A stretch of DNA of 27,880 bases from an uncultured Clostridium sp. (lineage in GTDB: Bacteria; Bacillota; Clostridia; Lachnospirales; Lachnospiraceae), in the NCBI GenBank assembly GCA_900543885.1, contig UQTA01000039.1:1-27880 (forward strand). Direction: 5' to 3'. A model generated the notes under the pieces. The model saw nothing but the letters and a program-made list of their open reading frames with translations. It searched no databases and was not told the origin of the DNA. The translations under genes and the position numbers were made by a program. Positions 6,915-15,367 of the stretch are shown here, one piece after another (the first letter of the stretch is position 1; the number at the start of each line of letters is the position of its first letter).

Positions 6915-8855
6915 TCAGACTCCCGGCCCAATCTCGTCTGCAGGAGCCGTTGTGGAAAACGCAGGCCCTACTTCTTTTGATCCATTTTCTCCGGGAGCAG
7001 GTGTTTCTACAGGCTGTATGACAGCTGGTTCTGAAGATGGCTGGGTCGGTGCCTGGGTCTTTTCCGCTGCCTTTGTTGTCTCTCCCGGTCCCGCCGGCTT
7101 TACTGTCGGTGCCTGAGTTTCAGGCGGCTGGGTCTGAGCAGGTGCTTCAGCAGGTGTCTGGGCAGGTGTTTCAGCCGGTGCCTGAGTAGGCTGTGCTGCC
7201 GGTGCAGTCTGTGCAGGAACAGCTGTCTCATCCTTTCCGGAAGCATTGGTAGCCTGGGCATTTTCCGTACCGGCCAGATTATAACAGATGACCGGCATAC
7301 CGGCATACACATTTTCAAATAAAGTCTTTGCTGCTGCATAAGGCATATTAATACAGCCATGGGAGCCGCTTTTTTTATAAATCGTTCCGCCAAAGGTATT
7401 TCGCCAGCTGGCATCATGAAAACCGATACCGCCATTAAATGGCATCCAGAATTTTACCGGACTGGCATATCCCTGTCCCTTTAAAGTAGCATCTCTCTGC
7501 TTATAGGTAAGACTGAAAAGACCAGGCGGGGTTGTATAGCCTTTTGATACATTTCCAGATACGAAATCAGATTCCAGAATCTTCTTCCCATCTTTATAGA
7601 AGAACATATGCTGAGCCGTCAGATTCACCTCTGCATAGGTATTTCCATAATCATTCCCATCATGGCTTGCCGCTTTCTGGGCATAAGCAGGTTCTTTTGT
7701 AACATCTTTTCCTTCTGCAAGAGCCGTCTTTAAAGCTTCCGCCTCTGCCTGCTGGTCAATACGCCAGCCGTAAACTCCGCTTACTTCTACTTCCGGGCCA
7801 TAACTGGTCTTAAATGTACGTTTGCTGTAAGCTGTGTTATACTTCGCTGCCAGTGATTTTACATATTCAGCAATCTTTCCTTCGTCTACGCGCACCTGTC
7901 CATCTTCATAAGAAAGCCAGGTATGGATCTGTTCTCCATCTAACACTTCTTTCTTACTTCCCATCGTATAGGTAATGGTCATATTCACGTAGTGGTTCAG
8001 ACTTTCTGCCAAAGCCCCAAGACTTTCATCATCCGAGCGGACGGCAGGTTCCTCATAGCAGCCCAGTTCATCTAGATCAATCTCTTCTTTTAGTTCATTT
8101 ATTGCTGCTCTTACCTCTTCTTTTACCTTTTCAGGTTTTAACTGATCCCCTTCCGTTTCAGGGATCACAGAATATCCTTCGCCCTTTACATAGTCGGATA
8201 AATGGGCATCCTCCGGTGCTGTCACATTAACCGGATCCATTGCATGCAATCCGTCTACTGCCTTATCAAGAGCTTCCTCTTCATAAGCCAGCAGCGTTTC
8301 GATCTCATAATTTTCCCCTTTTATCATATGAAGAGGCCAGGTATAAGGATTCTGGGTTTTCAGGATTTCTTCCAGACTCCCGTCAAACACAGTATGAAGT
8401 CCAATGGTGCTTCCCTCTATAGACTCAAAAGCATCATTTCTCAAAGCCAGCCGCAGAGAATAATTTTTTGCCTCTTCTGCCATTGCTTCTTCCACTGCCT
8501 GCGGACTCATTCCCGCGGCGCTCATCCCATTAATGCGGGTACCTGGAAGATATGTATTCCTGTATTTCATAGACATTCCCACATATCCCACAGCACCGAT
8601 CACCACTGCACCGACCAGAACTCCTGCAGCAGCCTTCCAGGGAAATGGCTTTTTCTCTGCTTCCTGCTGCTCATTTTCTATTTTATTTTTTTCTTCTTTC
8701 TCAGTCTTTGCCTGTTCTTTTTCTGCCTTTTCCCTTTCTTTCTTCTCCCTCTCTCTCTCTTTAAAAGCCGCCTTGCTGCGGCTTACAGGAACTTTCTTTT
8801 CTTTTTCTTCCATAATTTCTATGTCAAAAACCTTTCTTTCATTATCACTTTTCAT
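6915..8855 (-). CDS. Membrane-anchored L,D-transpeptidase (YkuD domain) with Pro/Thr-rich tail
   Basis: A 646-aa enzyme expected to form 3-3 cross-links in peptidoglycan or attach proteins to it. Order: a charged, Lys/Glu-rich cytoplasmic region (1-72, possible coiled coil); one membrane helix (73-94); an extracellular region starting YLPGTRINGMS, typical of the peptidoglycan-binding domain repeated before clostridial YkuD domains (about 100-390); the YkuD domain (about 405-526) with GIGFHDA (His480) and SGSHGCINMP (His499, catalytic Cys501); and a tail of about 120 residues rich in Pro, Thr, Ala and Gln. The start overlaps the end of the AI-2E family gene by 11 nt and has a weak ribosome binding site, which suggests translational coupling. 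The low-complexity tail may span the wall. Confidence 0.92.
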   Translation of the reverse strand: MKSDNERKVFDIEIMEEKEKKVPVSRSKAAFKEREREKKEREKAEKEQAKTEKEEKNKIENEQQEAEKKPFPWKAAAGVLVGAVVIGAVGYVGMSMKYRNTYLPGTRINGMSAAGMSPQAVEEAMAEEAKNYSLRLALRNDAFESIEGSTIGLHTVFDGSLEEILKTQNPYTWPLHMIKGENYEIETLLAYEEEALDKAVDGLHAMDPVNVTAPEDAHLSDYVKGEGYSVIPETEGDQLKPEKVKEEVRAAINELKEEIDLDELGCYEEPAVRSDDESLGALAESLNHYVNMTITYTMGSKKEVLDGEQIHTWLSYEDGQVRVDEGKIAEYVKSLAAKYNTAYSKRTFKTSYGPEVEVSGVYGWRIDQQAEAEALKTALAEGKDVTKEPAYAQKAASHDGNDYGNTYAEVNLTAQHMFFYKDGKKILESDFVSGNVSKGYTTPPGLFSLTYKQRDATLKGQGYASPVKFWMPFNGGIGFHDASWRNTFGGTIYKKSGSHGCINMPYAAAKTLFENVYAGMPVICYNLAGTENAQATNASGKDETAVPAQTAPAAQPTQAPAETPAQTPAEAPAQTQPPETQAPTVKPAGPGETTKAAEKTQAPTQPSSEPAVIQPVETPAPGENGSKEVGPAFSTTAPADEIGPGV

Positions 8856-9975
8856 TTATAAATGCTTTCAGAATATCTGCCAGCTCTTTTGCACTGTCTA
8901 TCATATTTTTAAAAGCTCCGTAATGATACAGGCTTACAAAAAGCAGGCCGCAGGGCACTGCCAGTATCATTCCTGCAATGCCGTTCACTTTAAATCCAAG
9001 ATACAATAAAAACAAAGTAAGCATGGGATTTAATCCCAGACTGTCACCTACCAGTTTGGGCTGTATCACCTGACGGATCACCTGGGTAAGCACGTAAATA
9101 AGCAGAAGCCCTGCTGCAAAGGCATATTCTCCGCCTAACAGCTTAACGATCCCCCAGGGGATCAGGGCTGTTCCTGTTCCAAATACAGGCAAAAAGTCCA
9201 AAAACGCAATGAGGAATCCCCATAACAGGCTGTATCTCACTCCCAGCAGGAAAAACCCCGCTGTCAGTATCAGCCAAACCACTGCCATGATCTTAAACTG
9301 AGCAATAAAGTAGCCTTCGATCAGACGGCACACCTCACTTTTGATATACTGGCTGTACTTTTTTGCCCACTGGGGCATATGGCTTCTTACAAACGCCATG
9401 ATCCTGTCTCTGTCCGCAATAAAGAAATAAGCCGACAATATGGTAACCACTGAATACACCAGAACAGACGGGATCACTTTAGCCACTGCTCCTGCTGCCT
9501 CTACTGTAGGAGGTGTAATGGATCTGGCTATTTTTCCCATCAGATCGCCAACATTATTTCCCAGGTCTCCTCCCATTTTTTCCCAGGCATCCCGTATACC
9601 AGCAGGTGCATAAGTAAACAGGTCCTCTATACGCCTTAAACTTTCCTGGACTTCCACCTCGATCCCAGCATATAATCCTGGCAGATCTTTCATAAAAGAC
9701 CACAAAAGCCTGGCACCGTTTGACACAATCAGATAAATAAAGCCAATGACCAGAGCCAGGGCTCCCGCCACGATGACCATCGAACTGTGTTTTCGCACCA
9801 GGCATAGCTTTCTCTCAAGGAAACGCACCAGGGGATTGGCCAGCATAGAAAGCAGCCAGCCGATCACAAAGGGCATAAAAAATTTCAAACACCTGGGTCC
9901 GAAAAAACACAAAAGAAGCCAGCCGGACGCAGGCAGTAAAATTCGGAGCATCAGACGCAAGATATGTTTATCCAT
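8845..9975 (-). CDS. AI-2E family membrane protein, YtvI-like
   Basis: A 376-aa integral membrane protein of the AI-2E transporter family. Hydrophobic helices are at about 10-30 and 32-52, 66-88, 165-188, a cluster from 225 to 300, and 325-352. The conserved block FLDFLPVFGTGTALIPW (about 258-274) and TQVIRQVIQPKLVGDSLGL (about 297-315) are family signatures. The N-terminal arrangement resembles YtvI of spore formers, but a role in sporulation is only inferred. A GGGGG-type ribosome binding site sits 8 nt before the ATG at 9973-9975. It follows hisC by 15 nt and overlaps the L,D-transpeptidase gene, so the three form an operon. The substrate is unknown; despite the family name, autoinducer-2 export should not be assumed. 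Confidence 0.88.
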   Translation of the reverse strand: MDKHILRLMLRILLPASGWLLLCFFGPRCLKFFMPFVIGWLLSMLANPLVRFLERKLCLVRKHSSMVIVAGALALVIGFIYLIVSNGARLLWSFMKDLPGLYAGIEVEVQESLRRIEDLFTYAPAGIRDAWEKMGGDLGNNVGDLMGKIARSITPPTVEAAGAVAKVIPSVLVYSVVTILSAYFFIADRDRIMAFVRSHMPQWAKKYSQYIKSEVCRLIEGYFIAQFKIMAVVWLILTAGFFLLGVRYSLLWGFLIAFLDFLPVFGTGTALIPWGIVKLLGGEYAFAAGLLLIYVLTQVIRQVIQPKLVGDSLGLNPMLTLFLLYLGFKVNGIAGMILAVPCGLLFVSLYHYGAFKNMIDSAKELADILKAFINEK

Positions 9976-9990
9976 TTACTCATCCCCCTT

Positions 9991-11052
9991 TCAGGCATTG
10001 GGTAAATATGCCTCCAAAAACCGGAATAAAGCATCCATTTCTTCATCGGTTCCTATGGAAATACGAAGACTGTTGTCCAGTCCCGGCGTTTTAAAATAAC
10101 GCACATAGATCTGTTCTTTCTTTAAAGCTTCAAATATCTTTCCGGCAGGAACCGTTTTGTGAGAAGCAAAGATAAAGTTAGAACGGGAATCCGGAAATGT
10201 AAATCCCAGCTCTGCAAGACGCTTCTTGGAACGTTCTCTGGTTGCTACGATCTTTGCCAAAGTGCTTTCAAAATATGATTTATCTTTTACTGCTTCCACG
10301 CCTGCAAGAAGGGACGGAAGGTTCATCGTATAGGAATTGTAAGAATATTTTACATCATTCAAAGCGCGGATCAGATCCGGATGTCCCATTGCAAAACCAA
10401 TACGCATACCAGCCATGGAACGGGATTTACTAAAGGTCTGTACCACCAGAAGATTTTCATATTTATCTAACAGTTCCATTGCAGAAGGACCTGCAAAATC
10501 TACATAAGCCTCATCTACAATAATCACTACATCCTGATTGGCCTTTAATATCTCCTCTACCTGGTCTAAAGGCATATATACACCTGTAGGTGCATTGGGA
10601 TTTGGGAAGATCACACCGCCATTTTCTTTTGCATAATCTTTTGTATCAATAGTAAAATCTTCTTTTAAAGCAGGTGTTTCAAAAGGTACTTTAAACAGAT
10701 CTGCCCATACTTTATAGAAAGAATAAGTCACATCTGGAAAAAGCACCGGTTTATCAGAATTAAAAAAAGTGAGAAAGCTCATGGCCAGAACGTCATCAGA
10801 GCCTACTCCTACAAAAACCTGATCTTCCCCCAGCCCAGAATAAGCAGCCAGTTCTTTTACAAGTACAGATGCCGTAGGATCCGGATATTTACGTAAACGG
10901 TCTGCTTCCATATCTGCCAGGACCTTTTTTACACCCGGAGCCGGTGGGTACGGGTTCTCATTTGTATTTAATTTTATGATCTTATCTCCGGCAGGCTGTT
11001 CTCCCGGTACATAGGGAACTACCTGACGTATATTTTTCTCCCACAGTCGCAT
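9991..11052 (-). CDS. hisC: Histidinol-phosphate aminotransferase (PLP-dependent, class I/II)
   Basis: A 353-aa fold-type I aminotransferase that converts imidazole acetol phosphate and glutamate to histidinol phosphate. NTNENPYPP (29-37) is the usual HisC N-terminal signature; NPNAPTG (151-157), DEAYVDF (180-186) and the PLP lysine in TFSKSRSMAGMRIGF (Lys209) follow, with a C-terminal substrate Arg in LRISIGT. The ATG at 11050-11052 has AGGAG 7 nt upstream. No other his genes are in the window, so this copy sits apart from any his operon and could also act on phenylalanine or tyrosine precursors, as some HisC proteins do. It leads an operon with the AI-2E family and L,D-transpeptidase genes. 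Confidence 0.9.
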   Translation of the reverse strand: MRLWEKNIRQVVPYVPGEQPAGDKIIKLNTNENPYPPAPGVKKVLADMEADRLRKYPDPTASVLVKELAAYSGLGEDQVFVGVGSDDVLAMSFLTFFNSDKPVLFPDVTYSFYKVWADLFKVPFETPALKEDFTIDTKDYAKENGGVIFPNPNAPTGVYMPLDQVEEILKANQDVVIIVDEAYVDFAGPSAMELLDKYENLLVVQTFSKSRSMAGMRIGFAMGHPDLIRALNDVKYSYNSYTMNLPSLLAGVEAVKDKSYFESTLAKIVATRERSKKRLAELGFTFPDSRSNFIFASHKTVPAGKIFEALKKEQIYVRYFKTPGLDNSLRISIGTDEEMDALFRFLEAYLPNA

Positions 11053-11121
11053 GGCTTATCTCCTCTCTTTCAGACACGGACATATTCTGTATCAAATGTT
11101 CTTCTGCATTTGCTTCTCTTG

Positions 11122-11150
11122 ATTTTATCCTTGAAGCGTTGGATTGTCAA
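11122..11150 (-). promoter_or_regulatory. Sigma-A promoter for the hisC operon
   Basis: On the minus strand TTGACA (11145-11150), a 17-nt spacer and TAAAAT (11122-11127). Transcription would start near 11115, about 63 nt before the hisC ATG. It is divergent from, and about 14 nt away from, the proposed sdaAB promoter. Confidence 0.8.
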
Positions 11151-11163
11151 TACAGAAGAAGCG

Positions 11164-11192
11164 TTGTTTTTTCTTACATTTTAATGTATACT
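11164..11192 (+). promoter_or_regulatory. Probable promoter for sdaAB-sdaAA
   Basis: TTGTTT (11164-11169), a 17-nt spacer and TATACT (11187-11192) on the plus strand, about 55 nt before the sdaAB ATG. The -35 is weaker than those of the neighbouring promoters. Confidence 0.55.
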
Positions 11193-11247
11193 TTTACTAA
11201 TGGTTTAACCCTTTAACTAATAATCTTTATGAAAAGAAGGTGTGACT

Positions 11248-11907
11248 ATGAATGTATTTGATATACTGGGCCCTGTTATGATCGGTCCTTCCAGTTCTCA
11301 TACAGCAGGCGCTGCCAGAATCGGCCGTATTACACGGACTCTTCTTGGCGGACCTGCTGTAAAAGCTGATATTCTCCTTCATGGTTCTTTTGCCAAAACC
11401 TATAAAGGACATGGTACTGATAAAGCCCTTATTGCCGGGATCATGGGGATGGCTACGGATGATGTGCGGATCCGCCAGGCACCGGAACTGGCAAAGCAGG
11501 CCGGACTTGATGTACACATTTCCACAGGAGATATTGACGGAGCCCATCCGAACACTGCAAAAGTTACTTTAACCGATGCAAAGGGCCGCCAGGTATCTCT
11601 CCTTGGTTCCAGCATCGGAGGAGGAAATATCCTGGTAACAGAAGTAAACGGGATGGAAGTTTCCCTTACCGGACAGTATGCAACTCTTATTGTTCTTCAC
11701 AAAGATGCCCCCGGCACGATTGCCGCTGTTACAGAGGTTATGGCAGAAGAAGGCATCAATATCTGTAATTTCCGTCTTTCCAGGCAGAAAAAGGGCGGCG
11801 AAGCAGTAATGACCATTGAACTGGACGGCAAACCAAGTCCCGAGATTAACAAAAAGATCAATACGCTTCCCAATATCTATTCCAGCACCATGCTGCAGCC
11901 CATTTAG
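11248..11907 (+). CDS. sdaAB: L-serine dehydratase, iron-sulphur-dependent, beta subunit
   Basis: A 219-aa subunit of the oxygen-sensitive enzyme that deaminates L-serine to pyruvate and ammonia. The N-terminal domain carries FDILGPVMIGPSSSHTAGAARI, the family signature (quoted here as adjoining blocks around residues 4-25), and the C-terminal third is an ACT domain (about 148-215, LHKDAPGTIAAVTEVMAEEG). The frame is open from a GTG at 11242, but AGAAGG lies 7 nt before the ATG at 11248 and would abut the GTG, so the ATG is the better start. It is 53 nt upstream of sdaAA, in one operon; the two subunits form the holoenzyme. Pyruvate made here can reduce ferredoxin, the substrate of the Rnf complex encoded further on. 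Confidence 0.95.
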   Translation: MNVFDILGPVMIGPSSSHTAGAARIGRITRTLLGGPAVKADILLHGSFAKTYKGHGTDKALIAGIMGMATDDVRIRQAPELAKQAGLDVHISTGDIDGAHPNTAKVTLTDAKGRQVSLLGSSIGGGNILVTEVNGMEVSLTGQYATLIVLHKDAPGTIAAVTEVMAEEGINICNFRLSRQKKGGEAVMTIELDGKPSPEINKKINTLPNIYSSTMLQPI

Positions 11908-11960
11908 CAGATACAAAACGATTATGAGAGCATACTTTTGTTTCAGGAGGTTTTTCTTAC

Positions 11961-12893
11961 ATGAACACTGATTTCAATTACTCTTCTGTTGCCTCTATTA
12001 TCCAGGCGGCAGAAAAAAACGGTCTTTCCATTTCAGACCTGGTACTGAGCCAGCAGGCACAGCAGATGGAGCTGGATGAAAAAACCGTATTTGAAAAAAT
12101 GGCTTCTAATTTCCAGGTTATGAAAGACTGTATTGAACCTGGCTGTGATGAACATTTAAAAAGTACCAGCGGACTTACAGGCGGAGATGCATTCAAAATG
12201 CGCCGTTACAGTGAAAGCGGAAAAAGTCTGACCGGCTCCTTTCTTTCCGGCGCTCTCTACCGGGCACTGGCTGTTTCTGAGTTAAATGCTTCCATGGGCC
12301 GTATTGTAGCCGCGCCTACCGCCGGAAGCTGCGGTATCCTTCCGGCTGCCCTTATTACCATGCAGGAAGAACGGGGCTGTTCTGATCACGACTGTGTAAT
12401 GGCTCTTTTCACAGCTTCCGCCATTGGTATGGTCATTGCAAATAACGCTTCTTTGGCAGGGGCCCAGGGAGGATGTCAGGCGGAATGTGGTTCCGCTGCT
12501 GCTATGGCTGCTGCTGCCATCACGGAACTTGCAGGGGGCACGCCCCATATGGTATCCCAGGCAGTTGCCATTGCCTTAAAAAATATTCTTGGTCTGGTAT
12601 GTGATCCGGTAGCCGGTCTGGTTGAGATCCCCTGTATCAAGCGCAATGCTTCCGGTGTAGCAGGTGCTTTTACAGCTGCTGAAATGGCTCTGGCCGGCAT
12701 TGACAGTGCGATTCCCGCAGATGAGGTGATCTGGTCTATGAAACGGGTTGGCGATGCTATGTCACCGGCCTTAAAAGAAACTGCAGAAGGCGGCCTGGCC
12801 GCCACTCCAACCGGAAGGAAACTTCACGATCTGGTATTTGGCCCTGAAAGTGTTTCTGGCGGCTGCAGCGGCTGCACCGGCTGTCACTCATAA
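11961..12893 (+). CDS. sdaAA: L-serine dehydratase, iron-sulphur-dependent, alpha subunit
   Basis: A 310-aa catalytic subunit carrying the labile [4Fe-4S] cluster that activates serine. SSxLTGGDAFKM-like sequence (STSGLTGGDAFKMRRY, 68-83), APTAGSCGILPA (118-129) and GGCQAECGSAAAMAAAA (170-186) are characteristic. Candidate cluster cysteines are Cys172 or Cys176, Cys214 and Cys225 (CDPVAGLVEIPC). AGGAGG lies 10 nt before the ATG. The protein ends in GGCSGCTGCHS, a Cys-rich tail with three extra cysteines beyond the cluster ligands. It is convergent with the ABC permease gene 8 nt downstream, and I see no hairpin terminator there. Confidence 0.95.
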   Translation: MNTDFNYSSVASIIQAAEKNGLSISDLVLSQQAQQMELDEKTVFEKMASNFQVMKDCIEPGCDEHLKSTSGLTGGDAFKMRRYSESGKSLTGSFLSGALYRALAVSELNASMGRIVAAPTAGSCGILPAALITMQEERGCSDHDCVMALFTASAIGMVIANNASLAGAQGGCQAECGSAAAMAAAAITELAGGTPHMVSQAVAIALKNILGLVCDPVAGLVEIPCIKRNASGVAGAFTAAEMALAGIDSAIPADEVIWSMKRVGDAMSPALKETAEGGLAATPTGRKLHDLVFGPESVSGGCSGCTGCHS

Positions 12894-12901
12894 ATCACGA
12901 T

Positions 12902-15367
12902 TCAACGTTTACACCCGTTCCTGCCTACAGGAATCCCTATAAACAGCTCTTTTCCCCTGGAAGTCAGTTTTGTCAGGTCAATATTGATCCGGAACTGACT
13001 TCCATTTTTCATCGTCACATAAGCAAACAGGTCTTTTTCACTATCAAAACTGCTGCAAAGACCATTGGCATCTGCCAGGGAACTCTCCTGGCAAACGCTT
13101 ATCAGCTCTGTGATCTCTTCTGGATCTGTAATATCTAAACTTCCCTGTTCCAGGTAATGAGGATTTTCTGCTTTCAATTTTTCCAGTTCTTCTCCCTGGG
13201 GGAATCTTATTGTGCCTTCTCCGTCTGAATACAGGTTTTGCAGATCGATCCTTACATTCTGAATATTTTCCGCTTCCATATAGCTTCCCGGTACAACAGA
13301 CTGTTTCTTTAATACTTCGATGGTATTTTTAAAGGAAGGGTAAACCGGCCAGGAAATACTGTAATCATCTGCTATATCATAAGACTCATAAAGATACTCA
13401 TCATATAACTCATTCATTGCAGCATTTGTTCCCAGACCCATACTTTCTTTCCAGTAGCCCTGCTGCTTTAAATAGGCAGACATGTTTTTATCTATAAACA
13501 ACAAGCTTCCCACCGGATCTTCTTTTCTCCTGTCTGCAACCCTCTGTGCCAGCAGGTCCATCTGGTATGCGCGAAGCACTTCTTCTGATACAGCGCTGTC
13601 CTCTGTCCGATACCAGTTGCTTCCTGCTTCTTTGTATATAACACTGAAAATATCTTCTGCTCTCTCCTCAAATAAAGGATACAGACCTTTTTTATATTCC
13701 TCCGAAGCATATAATGTATGATACGCATCCAGTATATTATTTAAAGACACATTGTAACGTCTTCCCAGCTGTTTTCCATTCTTTAAAGTGTAAAATACGT
13801 TAAGATTAACTGTAATATCTTTTTCTAAAGCATCTGCTCCCTCAGAGTCTGTTTTTCCTGCAACAAAAATAGCTGTAGGTCCATCTGCACCGCCGATCAC
13901 AGAAACACTTCTGGCTGATGCAGATTCATTAAAATCAGCGGTCCTGGCCACTGATATTCCGTAAGACTGTGAAAAACGAGTATTTCTCTCTTTTGCAGCC
14001 TCTGTTACGCCTTCGTTTACAATGGCAAGAACAGTATCCATATCCGTCAGCTGCATATGATCTTTTACAAAATCAAAATTATTTTTATGTTCTATCACCC
14101 ATTTTCCATCTTTCTCTAATGCCTGTGCATACCAGCCCATGAAGTTTTCATCAATCGAAAGCTCCAGTCCTGCTGAGGCGATCTTCTCTTCCTTGGGGAT
14201 AAAACGGTCATATCCATACCAGTCATAGCGGAAGGATAAAAAGAAAAGGACACCTGCTGCCGCACAGCCGATCAGCTGTAATTTATGGGAAAACAGCTTT
14301 TTAAAATCAGCCTGATAGATGATCTCAATTATGCAGTGGGATAAAAGAATACCCATTACCATTCCAAAAAGTCCCCAGCGCAGACCATTCTGCAGCGTCC
14401 AGAAAAACATGGAAGTTCCCATTCCGCACACAAGAACAATAAGGATCCGAATCGGTGCCATGGTCTTTTTGAAAGCCATAGCCTTTCCTGCAGCTTCTAA
14501 AGGACGCTTTCTGTAAAGCTCCAACCCCAGGATCCAGCCTGCAAAAGCTGCGATCAACAGCCCCAGGATCTGTGATATCGTCACTGCTTTTCCATCGGAA
14601 ACATCTGCCAGTGAAATAACATACGCTCCTACCGGAGACAGATGTCCCAAAGCATCAAAAAGTTCTTCATGAAGCACCTGATTGGCTGTAATGAAAAATA
14701 TATTTTCAAAGCCTTCTAACAATCCGCCTACAGCCGGGAAAAAACTAAAAAATACAGCAGTTGCTAAAAGTCCTACAATGATCTTTCCTGTCATCATCAT
14801 CGCTGCAATAACTGTTTCATAGGTAATAATGAAATACAGCAGATTCATGAAAAATCCAAAAAACAGCGGTCCCAGGATCTTTGCCGGGCTTACTCCATAT
14901 GCAGCCGCAGCGGCTGTAAGGATCAAAAGATGTGCCAGACAGGTAAACGCCAGTATCAGGATGCCGTCTATATGATACACCATATACAGCATTTCCCGTC
15001 TTACAGGAATACTGTGATAAAAATCCACCTTCTTCTGATTATGCAGATATGCAAATCCTGCTGTTCCTATAATTACTGCTGCTGTTACCATCAGAAACAG
15101 CGGCATAAAGTTTCCATAAGAAACAAGATCGATAACTGCCTTTGTCTTATACTCCAGTACTTTTGCCGTATATTCTGCCGTTTTGTTATCCACTAAAGGC
15201 ATATAGTTATTGTACATGGCATACTGACTGTTTGCCGCATTTTCCATGATCAGTGCCAGATTGACCGGGTACGCGAAGAAAAATCCTAAAAACAGCAGAG
15301 CGATGACCCAGATCCTGCGCTTTAAGTCCTCTTTTTGCAGTTTAAAAAATAAGCTTGCGGATGTCAT
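12902..15367 (-). CDS. ABC transporter permease with large C-terminal extracytoplasmic region
   Basis: An 821-aa membrane protein forming the permease of the GntR-ATPase-permease set. Hydrophobic segments in the first 385 residues (about 20-40, 90-110, 135-160, 165-185, 190-215, 265-285, 305-325, 332-352, 362-380) suggest about nine helices; the rest is soluble. The segment VDFYHSIPVRREMLY between helices 2 and 3 is typical of clostridial ABC-2-like permeases; the C-terminal part may be the domain called DUF6449, from memory. Residues 487-505 read SVSVIGGADGPTAIFVAGK, a motif otherwise known from Na+-pumping decarboxylase beta subunits. The start is taken as the ATG at 15365-15367, 9 nt after CGGAGG, rather than the GTG seven codons earlier. 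It overlaps the ATPase gene by 26 nt. The substrate is unknown. Confidence 0.85.
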   Translation of the reverse strand: MTSASLFFKLQKEDLKRRIWVIALLFLGFFFAYPVNLALIMENAANSQYAMYNNYMPLVDNKTAEYTAKVLEYKTKAVIDLVSYGNFMPLFLMVTAAVIIGTAGFAYLHNQKKVDFYHSIPVRREMLYMVYHIDGILILAFTCLAHLLILTAAAAAYGVSPAKILGPLFFGFFMNLLYFIITYETVIAAMMMTGKIIVGLLATAVFFSFFPAVGGLLEGFENIFFITANQVLHEELFDALGHLSPVGAYVISLADVSDGKAVTISQILGLLIAAFAGWILGLELYRKRPLEAAGKAMAFKKTMAPIRILIVLVCGMGTSMFFWTLQNGLRWGLFGMVMGILLSHCIIEIIYQADFKKLFSHKLQLIGCAAAGVLFFLSFRYDWYGYDRFIPKEEKIASAGLELSIDENFMGWYAQALEKDGKWVIEHKNNFDFVKDHMQLTDMDTVLAIVNEGVTEAAKERNTRFSQSYGISVARTADFNESASARSVSVIGGADGPTAIFVAGKTDSEGADALEKDITVNLNVFYTLKNGKQLGRRYNVSLNNILDAYHTLYASEEYKKGLYPLFEERAEDIFSVIYKEAGSNWYRTEDSAVSEEVLRAYQMDLLAQRVADRRKEDPVGSLLFIDKNMSAYLKQQGYWKESMGLGTNAAMNELYDEYLYESYDIADDYSISWPVYPSFKNTIEVLKKQSVVPGSYMEAENIQNVRIDLQNLYSDGEGTIRFPQGEELEKLKAENPHYLEQGSLDITDPEEITELISVCQESSLADANGLCSSFDSEKDLFAYVTMKNGSQFRINIDLTKLTSRGKELFIGIPVGRNGCKR

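Noticed and set aside
7100..7435. 111-codon minus-strand frame in the Pro/Thr tail of the L,D-transpeptidase
   Set aside because: Alternate frame of a repetitive coding tail; no start signals and Arg/His/Leu-rich low-complexity product.
8202..8861. 219-codon plus-strand open frame opposite the L,D-transpeptidase gene
   Set aside because: Low-complexity Phe/Ser/Leu-rich translation that is the antisense shadow of a Lys/Glu-rich coding region with clear domain motifs.
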